Shown here piece by piece: positions 23,899 through 34,799 of a DNA stretch of 64,000 nucleotides. A model generated the notes under the pieces. That model did no database searches. It was given only the letters and a program-made list of their open reading frames with translations, and was not told where the DNA came from. Numbering within the stretch: position 1 is the stretch's first letter; the number at the start of each line of letters is the position of its first letter. The DNA is taken from NCBI RefSeq assembly GCF_014633365.1, contig NC_068352.1:24833310-24897309 (forward strand). Direction: 5' to 3'. This DNA comes from Diospyros lotus (taxonomy: Eukaryota; Streptophyta; Magnoliopsida; Ericales; Ebenaceae). The position numbers were made by a program, and so were the translations under genes.

Positions 23899-24066
23899 AC
23901 GTAAGACATCAATTGCAATGTTGCCTTTATACCATTACCAGCGCTGTTGGCGTTGCTAAAGCAAAGAATGAGTTGATAAAAATGAAGTCTTAGTCTTCTG
24001 GTCTTTGTTAAAAATTCCGGAAACTTGCTGGTGGGCTTCTTGGAAGGTGTTCTCCCTATTTCTGAT
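23899..24066 (+). repeat. NLR-leader repeat, copy 3 (probable promoter/5' leader)
   Basis: Third copy of the repeat at 22266 and 22480, sharing ACGTAAGACATCA, GGCGTTGCTAAAGCAAAGAA, GTCTTCTGGTCTTTGTTAAA and AACTTGCTGGTGGGCTTCTT. It ends about 58 bp before the NLR ATG, so it is most simply part of that gene's 5' leader or proximal promoter. Confidence 0.7.
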
Positions 24067-24124
24067 ACTACACTTTCTTTCTTCTTCTGGCCGATTGAAG
24101 GTTGTTGCTGGCGGGAAATCTAAC

Positions 24125-26770
24125 ATGGCAGACATGCTTATTTCAGGAGTTGTCCGAAAACTTGCTGATATAGCTGGTAATCTAATAGCAAAAGAAGGCT
24201 CTCGCTTGTCAGAGTTGAAAGAAAACATTGTTTGGATTGGAGATGAGATGAGGTGTATTAAATCTTTCTTGGAAGATGCTGATGCAGTAGAGTCAGAAAG
24301 CAGAGGATTGGCTGACTTCATCAGGAGCATTTGGGATCTTGCTTACGATTTGGAGGATATCATGGAAGCGTACTTCCCTAAGCTATCACCACTTAGAAGG
24401 AATGACTGGAAGGGGTGTCTTGGTTGGTTTTTGAGTGCTAAAACTGTTCGTGACTTTGCCGTGGAGATCGAAGAAATAAGACGAAGGGTCGAGGAGATCA
24501 ATCGCAGGAGACAGACTTATCAAGTCCCAGATGCAAGTGGCCATCCTGGAAGAGAGGTGAGGGATTCAAGAAGAACTTTTCCTCACACTGACGAAGTAAA
24601 TGTTGTTGGTATGGACGAACACGTTGAGGAATTGGTGGCCAAAGTGTCGGATCAAGATTCAGAGCATCGTGTGATCTCAATAACAGGCATGGCTGGTATA
24701 GGCAAGACAACACTGGCCAGAAAGGTATATAATTCTGTTAGACAAAGTTATGAGTGTTCAGCTTGGATTTATGTCTCTCGACAACCAAACCCAAATGAAC
24801 TTTTACATGATATAGCAAGGCAAGTTGGCTTGACGAAGAAGGAGCGCAACCACAACATGGAGGGTAATTTGTTCCAGATTTTAAGCCTAAAAAGGTATGT
24901 GGTAGTAATTGATGATATATGGCAGATTGAAGCATGGGATGCTTTAAAAAATGGCATTCCTGTTAATTCCATGAATGGCAGTAGAATAATCATCACTTCC
25001 CGATGCAAATATATGGGTGTACAAATTGGTGGGCAAATTTTTTTATATGAATTGCAACCCTTAGACGAAGAAAAGAGTAGGGAGCTATTCTTCAAAATGG
25101 TTATAGCTGCCCCACAGGACAATGATGAAGATGGTGATCCCTCACAATTGGAAAACATTGGTGAGAAAATACTAAAGAGATGTGGCGGTGTGCCGCTTGC
25201 GATAATAGTTATAGCAGGCCTCTTGTTATCAAGAGAGAGAAACATACACGCATGGAAAGGGGTATTAGAGAGTATAGGTAAAGATGAAGACCAATGTTCA
25301 AAGATCTTTTCTTTGAGCTACAAGGATTTACCTTCAATGATGAAACCATGTTTTTTATACTTTGGTCTATTTCCAGAGGATCATGAAATTTCCGCATTCA
25401 AACTAATCAATTTATGGGCAGCTGAAGGATTTATTCATGGCAGTGGAGTAAGAGAGGTTGAGGATGTGGGGCAAGATTACCTAAATCACCTAGTTGGTAG
25501 AAACCTAATTCAAGTTGTCGAGAGGAGGTCCAACGGGACAGTTAGACTTTGTCGTATTCACGATATATTGCACGACCTTTGCATTAGGAAGGCTAGGGAG
25601 ATGAACTTTTTTAACACTCTCAATGATGTAGCCACTTGTGCAAATTGGCTTGCACCACGCAGAGTCACTGCCCATCAAAATGATGCTGGCAACTACGTAT
25701 CTCAAAATTATCAAACTCCAAAGCTTCGGGCTTTGTTATGTTTCGATAATTTGATAAGCATAGGTTGGGAGCTGGTTGAGCAGCCAATTAAGCTTCGTCA
25801 TAGAAACTTCAAATCTCTTCGGGTGCTAATAATAAAGCTCTACACTCAGAAGGCGGCCCCTATGAATGAAATTGTGAAGTTAAAACACCTCCATCACCTT
25901 GAATTGGGAGGGTGGTATTTTATGGAGCTTCCTTACGCCATAAGCAATTTGAAAAATTTGTTGACCTTGGATCTACATCAATGCCGCAAACTCATCCTCC
26001 CTGATGCCATCTGGAAAATGAAGCAACTAAGACATATTATATTACCTCGTAAATGTCGGGCTCCTTCAGTCTGTGGGGTCAACTTGGATAGCCATAGGTT
26101 CCTTCCATTTGAAGTTTCTTTACCAAACCTGCAGACCCTCTATGAATTGCCTGTCAAACTTTTTGAGGCCAATTGGTTGCACAAACTTGATAGTTTGAGA
26201 AGACTGAAAGTCTATTTTCCAACTGAGCATATCATTGAGGTATTGTCAAGTGCAAACTCCCTGTCACAGAGGCTAGAAGAATTGCTTTTATTATCGCGAG
26301 ACCGTACAGATACTTGTGTTCCAATTGGAGGATTATTTACTGAATTTAGCTCAACATTGGATCTGTCTAAATATGTAAGTCTTGGTAAGTTACTCGTCAG
26401 CGGGTGCAGCATGGTGGATTTTCCACGACATGACAAACTGCCAACATGCCTCACAGAGCTTATCCTTGAGTACACTATGCTGGAAATGGACCCAATGGTG
26501 ACTTTGAAGAAACTACCAAGACTTAAGATCCTTATACTTGGATTTGATTCATACTTTGGGGAGGAGATGGTATGCTCTGGAGAAGCTGACAGCTTTCCTC
26601 AACTCAAAATATTGAAAATTTATTCAAGCGATCTGGAGGAGCTTGTAATTGAGGAAGGAGCAATGCCCAAACTCAAGGACCTTACCCTCACTCCCTGCAT
26701 ACCGAGAATGAGAGTTCCAGATAGAATCAGAAATATAATCATGATTTACCCATACATATCAGGTCAGTAA
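24125..26770 (+). CDS. CC-NB-ARC-LRR immune receptor (RPP13/RPP8-like)
   Basis: Intact 881-residue intracellular resistance-type receptor that would recognise pathogen effectors and trigger defence. The ATG at 24125 (MADMLISGVVRKLADIAGNL) is chosen over upstream TTG codons in the same open frame. Domains: Rx-type coiled coil at 1-130 with an EDVID-like LAYDLEDIMEAYF at 72-84; NB-ARC about 160-490 with P-loop GMAGIGKTT 188-196, kinase-2 VVVIDDIW 259-266, GSRIIITSR 285-293, GGVPLAI 354-360, and CFLYFGLFPED 409-419; then leucine-rich repeats from about 550 to the end. The MHD motif is IHD (478-480), a natural variant. All switch residues are present. Single exon, although TCAG|GTCAGT at the stop could be a donor for an alternative 3' end. 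Preceded by the leader repeat; a decayed sibling lies at 20.7 kb. Confidence 0.95.
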   Translation: MADMLISGVVRKLADIAGNLIAKEGSRLSELKENIVWIGDEMRCIKSFLEDADAVESESRGLADFIRSIWDLAYDLEDIMEAYFPKLSPLRRNDWKGCLGWFLSAKTVRDFAVEIEEIRRRVEEINRRRQTYQVPDASGHPGREVRDSRRTFPHTDEVNVVGMDEHVEELVAKVSDQDSEHRVISITGMAGIGKTTLARKVYNSVRQSYECSAWIYVSRQPNPNELLHDIARQVGLTKKERNHNMEGNLFQILSLKRYVVVIDDIWQIEAWDALKNGIPVNSMNGSRIIITSRCKYMGVQIGGQIFLYELQPLDEEKSRELFFKMVIAAPQDNDEDGDPSQLENIGEKILKRCGGVPLAIIVIAGLLLSRERNIHAWKGVLESIGKDEDQCSKIFSLSYKDLPSMMKPCFLYFGLFPEDHEISAFKLINLWAAEGFIHGSGVREVEDVGQDYLNHLVGRNLIQVVERRSNGTVRLCRIHDILHDLCIRKAREMNFFNTLNDVATCANWLAPRRVTAHQNDAGNYVSQNYQTPKLRALLCFDNLISIGWELVEQPIKLRHRNFKSLRVLIIKLYTQKAAPMNEIVKLKHLHHLELGGWYFMELPYAISNLKNLLTLDLHQCRKLILPDAIWKMKQLRHIILPRKCRAPSVCGVNLDSHRFLPFEVSLPNLQTLYELPVKLFEANWLHKLDSLRRLKVYFPTEHIIEVLSSANSLSQRLEELLLLSRDRTDTCVPIGGLFTEFSSTLDLSKYVSLGKLLVSGCSMVDFPRHDKLPTCLTELILEYTMLEMDPMVTLKKLPRLKILILGFDSYFGEEMVCSGEADSFPQLKILKIYSSDLEELVIEEGAMPKLKDLTLTPCIPRMRVPDRIRNIIMIYPYISGQ

Positions 26771-29455
26771 CATTTGTTGTGTTTCATTTGTATTCTTTTG
26801 ATTATGGATATGTCTGTCCAATTCATTAATTTACTGTTTTAATTTGTTTCATGTACTTGGAAATTATGCATTTTTCTCAAAAAATATGGGGCTGGCTTCA
26901 TTACATGCACACATATAAACTCCATCAGATTACACCTACCTCCCCTGGATGAGACTTGGGAGGCATGCTTATCCGTGACTTCATTTTGGAAGGTTTAAGT
27001 CCTTACCCAATTCTTTTACTCTTTCAATTATGCTTTCAAGAGAACAACTTAGAATAGATATTCCCGTAACTACATTTATATCATGGATGATGGGCTTCAC
27101 ATGTGGTGATAATGCCATAATTTGATTGAATTTGTGACGTCTCACAGATGAAAGCACCATCTAAAGGATGAATTCATGGGCTCTTGATCTTCAGACTGCT
27201 TGCTTCTCAATCTATTCTTGCGACATGACGTCTTTCGGTTGATTGCTTCTCATGAGAAGGAATGGTTTCTGCTTTTGTGATTTGGTATCTTGGTTGCTAT
27301 ATAATTACCCTTAGATGTTGTCTGAATTTATCACTGGCTTTGATGGATGTTCAATAAATTTACATATATTGATATCTTCGAACTCGTCAATAGTCAATCA
27401 GTTGATTAGTGATGTATCATAATTTGAAAAAAAATACAAAATATTGATTATAATGCTCTCTTCCTCCAGCATTTAAAAATTACTATTAACATGTGTGACA
27501 GAAAAATTTGCTATCATTTTTTGACTTGGCACATTTAACAATAAAATATAATGGCATAAATCATAATCTTAAAATTGAAAGTAAAGGAGGAAAGTTTAAT
27601 GCACAGTTGATAAAATTAAAAATTAAGTTTAAAATTAAAGATAAACTTTTTTTTTTGGTTTGTTATTAACAAAATAAAAGTCTAAGCTTATACTTATAGC
27701 ATTGATATTTTATAACTTTAAGACAATTTTTAATAGTTTCTCATTTTTACTTTTTTTTTTCATTTTCCCTAATCTATAATCAATATTAGATCCAAAGGGC
27801 TTATCTGAATTAAGATTGATTATTATTTATTAACTAGCTCAATATTGCTTTCAGCAAAATAGAAATGGCAACAAATATGTATTGAGTACTATTCTACGAG
27901 GTATCTCTTTTCTTATACTCACATTCACACTCATATTCATCTATTAATACATTTGATTTTGAAAGAAACATTACTCTAAGCACAAAGATTCTTAATTCTA
28001 GCAGTAACTTAATAAATGTGGGTCTCAACAAATTATGCCATTTGATACTTGGATGAACCCTAATTAGGCTATGGAATTGCAAAATCTATTGCATGATGAT
28101 CAAAGTCTTTTCTATTGGAATTAAAATGGCTAATAGTTGAATTTTTTGTCACTTGTCTTTTTAACTTCAAAAATATTTTACACTTGAAGCCCAAAGACCA
28201 ATGGACCCACATATAGTGCTTAGAGGTTGGTTGGCCATTTGAATAATCCAATGAGATTGCAAGTGGAATCATTCTTTAATCTGTAAGTGTAAATATTAAT
28301 TGGTTAAGACCAAACAACTTACGTGTGTGATGTGTATTAGTCATCTAATCTTATTTTTTTTTTAGTTAAATAATAATAGTAAGAGTAAATTTCACACGGC
28401 ATCCTTAAGATTTGATTAAATTATATCAATTATTCATTTATTTTTTAAAAATATCATCTTGTCTTCCCTTAGTATTAAAAAATATCTAAAGAGACCATTT
28501 TACCCTTGTGCGTATACTAACCCAAGCACTCTTTCTCTCTCTCTCTCTCCCTTCCCATTCTTTTTTAGAAATTTGCTCTGAAACTAGGGATGGGCTAACT
28601 AATAGTTTTTTTTGTACTCTACTTTTGCTTTGACTTTATTCTCTCATCTTCCCCCTATCATTTCTTTCTCTCTTTCTTGTTTGATGAAGATTAAAGCCAT
28701 TATTGAATAAACATGGAAAAAGCCCAAAAGGGTTTTTGATAAGGTCATCAACAACAATAATAATGGTGATTTGATAAAAAGTCTATCTCTCTTTATATAT
28801 ATATATATATTTCTTCATCTATCTATCTCTCTAGTTTGGGTTTCAATTGAAACCCATATCAGGTGGGTTCCAATCACAAGACAATAGAATTTTTTTCTTA
28901 TTGTCAACAATTAGTGATGAGTAAGATACCCATCTCTCTCTATGTTTGTCTCTCTCTCTCTTTATATTCTTTTTTTTTTATGTACACATCTCTCTTTACG
29001 GGTTTCAAGTATTGGGGTTTTTCTTTCTCTTCAATTGTCCACAATCAGCAATGTTATATTTGTGACTCGAAATTCAAATTCTTATGTGATTGTGTTTTAT
29101 AATTTGATCGTTACTATGACTTAAAATTTGATTGCAATTAGGATGTTATTAAATTCTATTTTCACATGGCATCGAGTGTATGATGTGGTCTTTCTTTTTT
29201 CACATGTCATTGAGTGTATGATGGTGAAATATGTTGATTTAAATTTTATTCAGCTGAATCTTGGCAATGTGTGTGTATGATTAATATAGGTTTGTCATCT
29301 GTGTGAAACTCTAATTAACCACCTTAATGATAATTAAGAGGTTAAGAACAGAATTTAAGAAAAATATTAAGTGAAATAATGCACCAAAAGGCCGAACATG
29401 ACTAAAGAATAAATTAAATACAAAAACAAATTACGTAATATTAACATTAAATAAA
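26771..29455. other. Intergenic AT-rich stretch downstream of the NLR
   Basis: NLR 3' flank (a region at about 27213-27292 resembles sequence after the NLR remnant), CT microsatellites near 28530-28550 and 28955, and a TA run near 28795-28811. No supported gene. Confidence 0.45.
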
Positions 29456-29457
29456 AA

Positions 29458-29650
29458 TTAGGGCATGTTTGATTGGCCATATTTTTTATGGAAAATGGCC
29501 ATTTTTCATGTAAATTCCACTTTTGGTGGTGTTTGATTAGCTATATTTTTCAAATAATACAAATTTTAACTTTGGTCATGTGATGCCTTTTTTTTCACTT
29601 TTGCTGGAAAACAAATTCTCAATGGGAAGGTGAGAATAGATTTTCCAAGC
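29458..29650. mobile_element. TIR-family remnant related to the BBE-carrying element
   Basis: GGGCATGTTTGATTGGCCAT, TTTTTCATGTAAATTCC, CACTTTTGCTGGAAAACA and AGATTTTCC occur in the same order as in the right part of the element at 40021-41052 read in reverse. It is therefore one end of a related transposon; the opposite end was not identified. Confidence 0.5.
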
Positions 29651-29752
29651 AATTCATGCACTCTCTTCCTCATTCGACTGCTCCTTCATTCTCGAGTTTC
29701 TATTCCCCTTGTTTGTCGTCGGATCTTTTCCTTGTTCATCGCCATCTCTACC

Positions 29753-29793
29753 GAAGATCAACCCTCGAAGAATAACTCCGAGGGTTGATCTTC
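29753..29793. repeat. Perfect 15 bp inverted repeat (hairpin)
   Basis: GAAGATCAACCCTCG, an 11-base spacer, then CGAGGGTTGATCTTC: a perfect stem-loop. There is no poly-T tract directly after it. Role unknown; it lies within transposon-like DNA. Confidence 0.75.
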
Positions 29794-30562
29794 ATCTTTG
29801 TTCAAGATAAGGTTTCAGCTATTTTATGTTCTCATTTTTGACATTTCCTTCCCCTGGAAGTAGATCTATAGCCAGAGAGGAACAGAGAGCGAATAAGAGG
29901 CCAAGACGGAGTGAGCGAGAGCGATGGTAAATGGCCGAGGGGTGAGCGATAGTGAGCAACCGATGGTGAGCGACAACAAGCGGTCCACGGTGAGTGAAAA
30001 CCTCATCCTTGACATAAAGTCCATTTGGTACAGCTTCACTTTTTGTATCTGAATCTACCATGGAAGATGGCAGCAACAATGGCGGTGATGGGTGGAGGCT
30101 GAAAGGAGAAGTGGGTTTGGGAGGGAAGAGAGGAGAGAAAGAGATGGGGGGAGACAAGGAGAAGAAGGGATGTGTTTTGAGATAGAATTTCATAAAAAAA
30201 ATCTTAATTAATGACATTACTATTATTTATTTATCTAAATTCATCGAATTCTATATTAATCAATCAACAAAGTCTCTATTATGTTAATCGCGTTATGTAT
30301 TTCTTAAGTTTCTTGACGCAGACAAAATGAGAGGGGGTGTTGACTCCATGGGAGAATGTAGGATGTACATACCCACCCTTAGAAGTTGTGTTGAATAATA
30401 TAAAAATTATCTGACACGAGCAAGATAACAAAATCTTAATCAACAAAATATTATTATTTTTTATTTATCTAAATATAATTTCAACACAACCTAACCTAAG
30501 GCCATCTGGGGGGGGTCGTCCTCATTAAGCCAAAATTTGAGAAAGAAATTGTTGAAAACTAT

Positions 30563-31530
30563 CTCCAACAGTCTCCTTATCTGTTTTCTCCCTCCCCAAA
30601 TTTTTATTGAATTTCAAATAACTCCTTAGAGTTGATGAGTGAAAATTTGTTCCCTATTGCATTTCTCTTACTGCCTTCTGTTGCATTTGAAATTTGAAGA
30701 AGGCGTCGGCAACGAGCAACGGTAGCAACAGGGGCGACGAGAAACAACAATGGTTGCGGTAGAGAAGAAGAAGCAACGACTACGGTGACCAGATCTGGCT
30801 ACCAATGATGAAGAAGAACGAGTAGCAGCTACCAAATTTGGCGACAGAAAAGAACGAATATCGGCAACAGTGGTGACAAAGAAGAACTCCCTCCTTCAAC
30901 AGCGACGACAGCTTCTTCTTCCAGCAATGATGACTTCTTCCTTCAAATACCTTTGGGTTTGTGATTTATACCGTAGATTTTGTATATTGAAGTATTTGGT
31001 AAATTATATTTTGATTATTTTGTGTATTTGATTAAACATTTATTTGTATGTGAATATTTGATTATTTTGTGCATTTGATTATATGTTTATGTGAATATTT
31101 GATTATTTTGTGTATATGATTATACATTTCCTTGTATGTGAATATTTAATTATTTTATGTATGTATATATTTAATTATTTATTTTTAGAATATAGTCATT
31201 GAAATATAACCGTTGTTATAATATTCCATTGGAATATAATCATTGTTGAAATTTTAATTTTAATATATTAAAATATTAAATTTTGAATTATGAAAATATT
31301 TTAAATAATTTTGTTAAATAATTGTTTTTAAAATATTAATAAATTTATTAAATTAAATATTATAAAAATTTTATACCGTCATATTTATTATTAAATTTTT
31401 AAATGAATAATAAAATTTTAAAATAATAAAAATTATAAATAAGATAAAATAAATAGAATTAAAATTTATTAATAAATAAGTGAGATATAAAATAAAATAG
31501 AGCGGAGAATAAAAAATTTGGTTGGAGTAT
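30563..31530. mobile_element. Non-autonomous TIR element with minisatellite
   Basis: The left end CTCCAACAGTCTCCTTATCT and right end (read in reverse CTCCAACCAAATTTTTTATT, then TCTCCGCTCTATTTT) are similar inverted termini. The interior has an about 54 bp minisatellite at 31000-31180 (AATATTTGATTATTTTGTG units) and AT-rich DNA. No transposase. Boundaries approximate. Confidence 0.45.
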
Positions 31531-31852
31531 ATATAATTTTTAAGATAATTTTAAAATAAAAAATAAATTATTTATAATATGATGGAGTGTGAGTGAGGAA
31601 AATAATGGTAAGCTAATAAAATTTCACGTCTCCTCAAATGCCTATCGCATCTTTGATAGGGCTTCGAGCTTCGTCATGCTCCCTCCGTCGATCAAACCGT
31701 AGCTTTTCGTCGGTTTTAGGGATCATGACGACCGACAGAGTGTGTAGTTGATTCTCAAAACTTGATATTCCTTTCTCCGTCTCTCTCTCTAGTTGTAGGC
31801 TTCGTTGTCATCTCCTTTTCATAGTTCTTACGAATCAGCACAATCAAGCAGA

Positions 31853-32983
31853 ATGTCAGACTACATACCCGAGGAAATCTTGCGTGAAATTCTCGTAAGA
31901 CTGCCTGTAAGGTCTTTGCTTCGATTCACATCTGTCTGCAAATCATGGTACTCTATAATTATAAACCCTAGTTTCATCTCCCTCCACCTCAATCGAACCC
32001 TAGCAAACAGAAAATCAAACGACGACAAGCTTCTACTTAGGGTTTATACCAACAATGACAGGAAAGAGCACTACTTCGTGTTATCCGACGACGACAAGTT
32101 CGGAGATGAGTATATGGAAATCGAGTGCCCAATAAAAAGCTATTTTGGGTATTTCAGGATAGTTGGCAGATGCAACGGGTTGATTTGTTTTTGCGACGAT
32201 TACTTCCGAGATGCGCAAAACGTTATTATCTGGAACCCATCGATTAGGAAAACAGTGTCTCTTCCCTTGCCCTACAAGCCTCAGCGCCCGCATATGTTTG
32301 TTCTTGGATTTGGTGCCCATCCTATAACTCACGAGTATAAGGTGGTCAGGATTGTGTATGAGAAAGAGGATCTACACCGCTTCAAAGTTCCTTCAGAGGT
32401 TGAAATCTATACCCAAGCGACGGGGAAATGGAAAGGCGTTAATTCTGCTCCTCCTCCATATTGTATGGTTGAATTTTCATGGTCACAGGTTTTTCTGAAT
32501 GGAGCTGTACATTGGATTGCTTATGATCCATCTGTGGTAGGTGCTTTTCGCAGTTTGATAGTGTCATTTGACATGGGGGAGGAGGTATTCCGGGAGGTGA
32601 TACTGCCTTCTGCCCTAGCTGAACAGCGTCCGACATACTTATCTGTCGCTTCATTTGGAGAATCGCTTGCTGTGCTGTGCAGTGCGCAAATGGGAAGGGG
32701 GGCTTCCTGTGTGTGGGTGATGAAAGATTTTGGACTTGTAGAATCTTGGACTAAATTGTACAGTGTTAATCTACCAGGGGTGTTAGACAGAACATTGGGA
32801 TTTAGGAAGAACGGTGAAGTGCTGTTATCAACTACTTATAACTCGCTGCTCTCTTTTGACCCTGGGACCAGAACAATCATGAATACAGGAATTACAGGGA
32901 GTTCTTACTCATTTAATGTTGATACGTTCATGGAAAGTCTGGTGCTACTGAAGGACAAGGTGGTGGTGCCTTGGAGAGGTTGA
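31853..32983 (+). CDS. F-box protein with FBA/kelch-type interaction domain
   Basis: 376-residue intact protein. F-box at about 3-44 (YIPEEILREILVRLPVRSLL, then RFTSVCKSWYSII) would bind SKP1 in an SCF ubiquitin ligase. The rest is an F-box-associated domain with the usual markers GRCNGLICF, WNPSIRKTVSLP, VLGFGAHPITHEYKVVRI, NGAVHWIAYD and a C-terminal MKDFGLVESWTKLY, which would select the substrate. It resembles the large plant F-box/kelch At3g23880-like family; the substrate cannot be told. The start is ATG at 31853 (MSDYIPEE); the upstream in-frame opening is only a TTG. Single exon. A scrap of its own 3' end is repeated at 33095-33215. Confidence 0.92.
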   Translation: MSDYIPEEILREILVRLPVRSLLRFTSVCKSWYSIIINPSFISLHLNRTLANRKSNDDKLLLRVYTNNDRKEHYFVLSDDDKFGDEYMEIECPIKSYFGYFRIVGRCNGLICFCDDYFRDAQNVIIWNPSIRKTVSLPLPYKPQRPHMFVLGFGAHPITHEYKVVRIVYEKEDLHRFKVPSEVEIYTQATGKWKGVNSAPPPYCMVEFSWSQVFLNGAVHWIAYDPSVVGAFRSLIVSFDMGEEVFREVILPSALAEQRPTYLSVASFGESLAVLCSAQMGRGASCVWVMKDFGLVESWTKLYSVNLPGVLDRTLGFRKNGEVLLSTTYNSLLSFDPGTRTIMNTGITGSSYSFNVDTFMESLVLLKDKVVVPWRG

Positions 32984-33094
32984 ACCATCTATGATGGTTG
33001 TTGCACTTTCCAGGGGAGGAGAAAGGGATCCAGTCGAATGGTATCAGTATGAAGTTTGTTATTTTGTTATCAACTAACTACTATGGTTGGCTAG

Positions 33095-33215
33095 CCCTGG
33101 AACCAGAACAATCATGAATACAGGAAGTTATATCGAGTGCATACCCATTTAATGTTGATTCTTTCATGCAAAGTCCGTTCTACTAAAAGCACAAGGTGCA
33201 GTCTCAGAGGGGCAG
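33095..33215 (+). pseudogene. Duplicated 3' fragment of the F-box gene
   Basis: CCCTGGAACCAGAACAATCA, TGAATACAGGAA, CATTTAATGTTGATTCTTTC and AAAGTCC repeat the last ~120 bp of the F-box coding sequence (32861-32962) with substitutions and a small indel. The frame is broken. A short local tandem duplication rather than a functional exon. Confidence 0.75.
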
Positions 33216-33797
33216 TTGAACCCTGTCACACCTGTCCTTCAATTCTGGAGAATAGGAAGGGATGGAAATGAGTGGAAGCGGTAATAAAGATTCTAATTGC
33301 AATGTAACGAGGATGCAAGGAATTAAAAAAAAAAATTACCAACCTTTTTCATTTGAGCATGATTTTCCCTATTTGTACCTCCTCTTCTAATGCGAAAGAG
33401 AGTAAATCACAAACTTACATGAATTGCAAGTCTTAACCATTACAGTGATTGCACATGCACCAGCAGCTTGTAATGCCATGGCATGTCTAATTTTTGTGCG
33501 TGAGTTCCTCAGATTATAAAAATTGCCCAATATTCTGCAATCAACTTTTTAGAAAGAGATGTTCAATAGTTATTCTTACATTACTCCTGGGTAGCTAAAT
33601 TAAATTTTGTTAGATTTGAACTCTACTGAAGGACCACTGACTAATTCTTTTTCCCTTTCACCTTGTTATTTAGGAATACATGTTTATATATATATATCAA
33701 ATGTCTTGTGCATGTCGTTTTGAATTTTCTGGTTATTTATTCTCTGTGATTCAATCCATCTCATTGTATTTTGTCTTATGCAATGTGAATAATAACT
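33216..33797. other. Intergenic stretch
   Basis: No supported gene. An AT run (TATATATATATA) lies near 33686. Confidence 0.4.
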
Positions 33798-34157
33798 TGT
33801 CAGGAAACCTAATATTTGTATAAGGATTTCTTGGTAATTTTGGCCTGGTAGTTATAGCAGTTGTACTGTTAACAGGCTGTTCAAGGTTGTACTTCTGTAT
33901 TGGCAGCCTTATTGGCACCAAACTAAACCGCCTGGATTAGTATAAAAACCTAATCTAGCTGAATTAAAAGGTATCAAAGCATTTTTCCAAAGAATTCTCT
34001 GTTTTCTTCCTCTCAATTTCGCTCTCTTGGTCTTGCTCTCTCTCTCATTTCTGTTTTCCCTCTCCTTCTCTGAATTCTTGTCACATTTCTCCATAAGTTC
34101 TGCCCTAATTCTCTCAGTTAGCATATAATTGACCTTGTCAGATTTGAAGACCTGACA
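33798..34157 (+). repeat. 5' LTR of a chimeric LTR retrotransposon
   Basis: 360 bp starting TGTCAGG and ending CCTGACA (inverted ends), with a TATA-like TATAAAAACC near 33940 and a pyrimidine-rich 3' part, as usual for U5. It is followed three bases later by a primer-binding site TGGTATCAGAG at 34161. The right-hand LTR is not closely similar (see 35298). Confidence 0.65.
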
Positions 34158-34342
34158 TTTTGGTATCAGAGTTCGTCCCAGGCCTTTGATTCAGCTTCTT
34201 TTGGAAATTCAATGTGGCTGATGGAACTCGGATGAAGCAATTCGAGGTTCAGTTGCAGCCAGTGAATGCAGCTGTTTCCGATCTTCAAGCTTGAGTAGAC
34301 TCGCTGGAACCTGGATCCAGCAGAAATCATGATGCAATCCTT

Positions 34343-34740
34343 TTGTTGGATAGAAAATTTGAAGCTTCTATGGATGGCTTGGCAAGAAGATTGGACGGAT
34401 TGATGCTAATGTTCTCCAAATTGCATCAGGTTAGTCTTCCTACTGATTATCCTCCTAAGGAACAAGATCCAATTCTTCAAGGAAATGGAACAGTTCCTAG
34501 GACAGCTGGTTCTTTGGAATTTGAAATTGAACTTGCCGTAGTTGGAGAAAATATAGAGGAAAGAGCTGTAGAAAGAAGGCAGGAAGTACAGGCTGCATCC
34601 AATCAGCCTGCTGTAGTTGGAGATAATATAGAGGAAAGAGTTGTAGAAAGAAGGCAGGAAGTACAGGCTGCATCCAATCGGCCTTATTTTCCATTGCCAA
34701 AACTGGAAATACCTTTGTTTGACTGCGGAAACCCTAGAGA
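34343..34740 (+). pseudogene. Truncated retrotransposon gag-like region with 75 bp repeat
   Basis: The frame begins LDRKFEASMDGLARRLDGLM and contains two 25-residue repeats (AVVGENIEERAVERRQEVQA / AVVGDNIEERVVERRQEVQA, DNA 34535-34684, period 75). It then has YFPLPKLEIPLFDCGNPRDG, which resembles the start of Ty3-type gag proteins (KLEIPLFDG-NP). The conserved part stops right after this, at the junction with the captured host segment. An upstream in-frame stop (QA*VDSLEP) also breaks it. Confidence 0.6.
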
Positions 34741-34799
34741 TGGTGGATTAGGCAATGTCAAAAGCTCTTTATCCTGTATAATATTCTGGATCAGCAGAG

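Noticed and set aside
24005..24124. N-terminal 40-codon extension of the NLR
   Set aside because: It starts with TTG and lies in the leader repeat; MADMLISG at 24125 is the normal Rx-type start.
29819..30217. 132-codon minus-strand Pro/Ser-rich frame
   Set aside because: CT-rich simple sequence in transposon-like DNA; no domain, no splice context.
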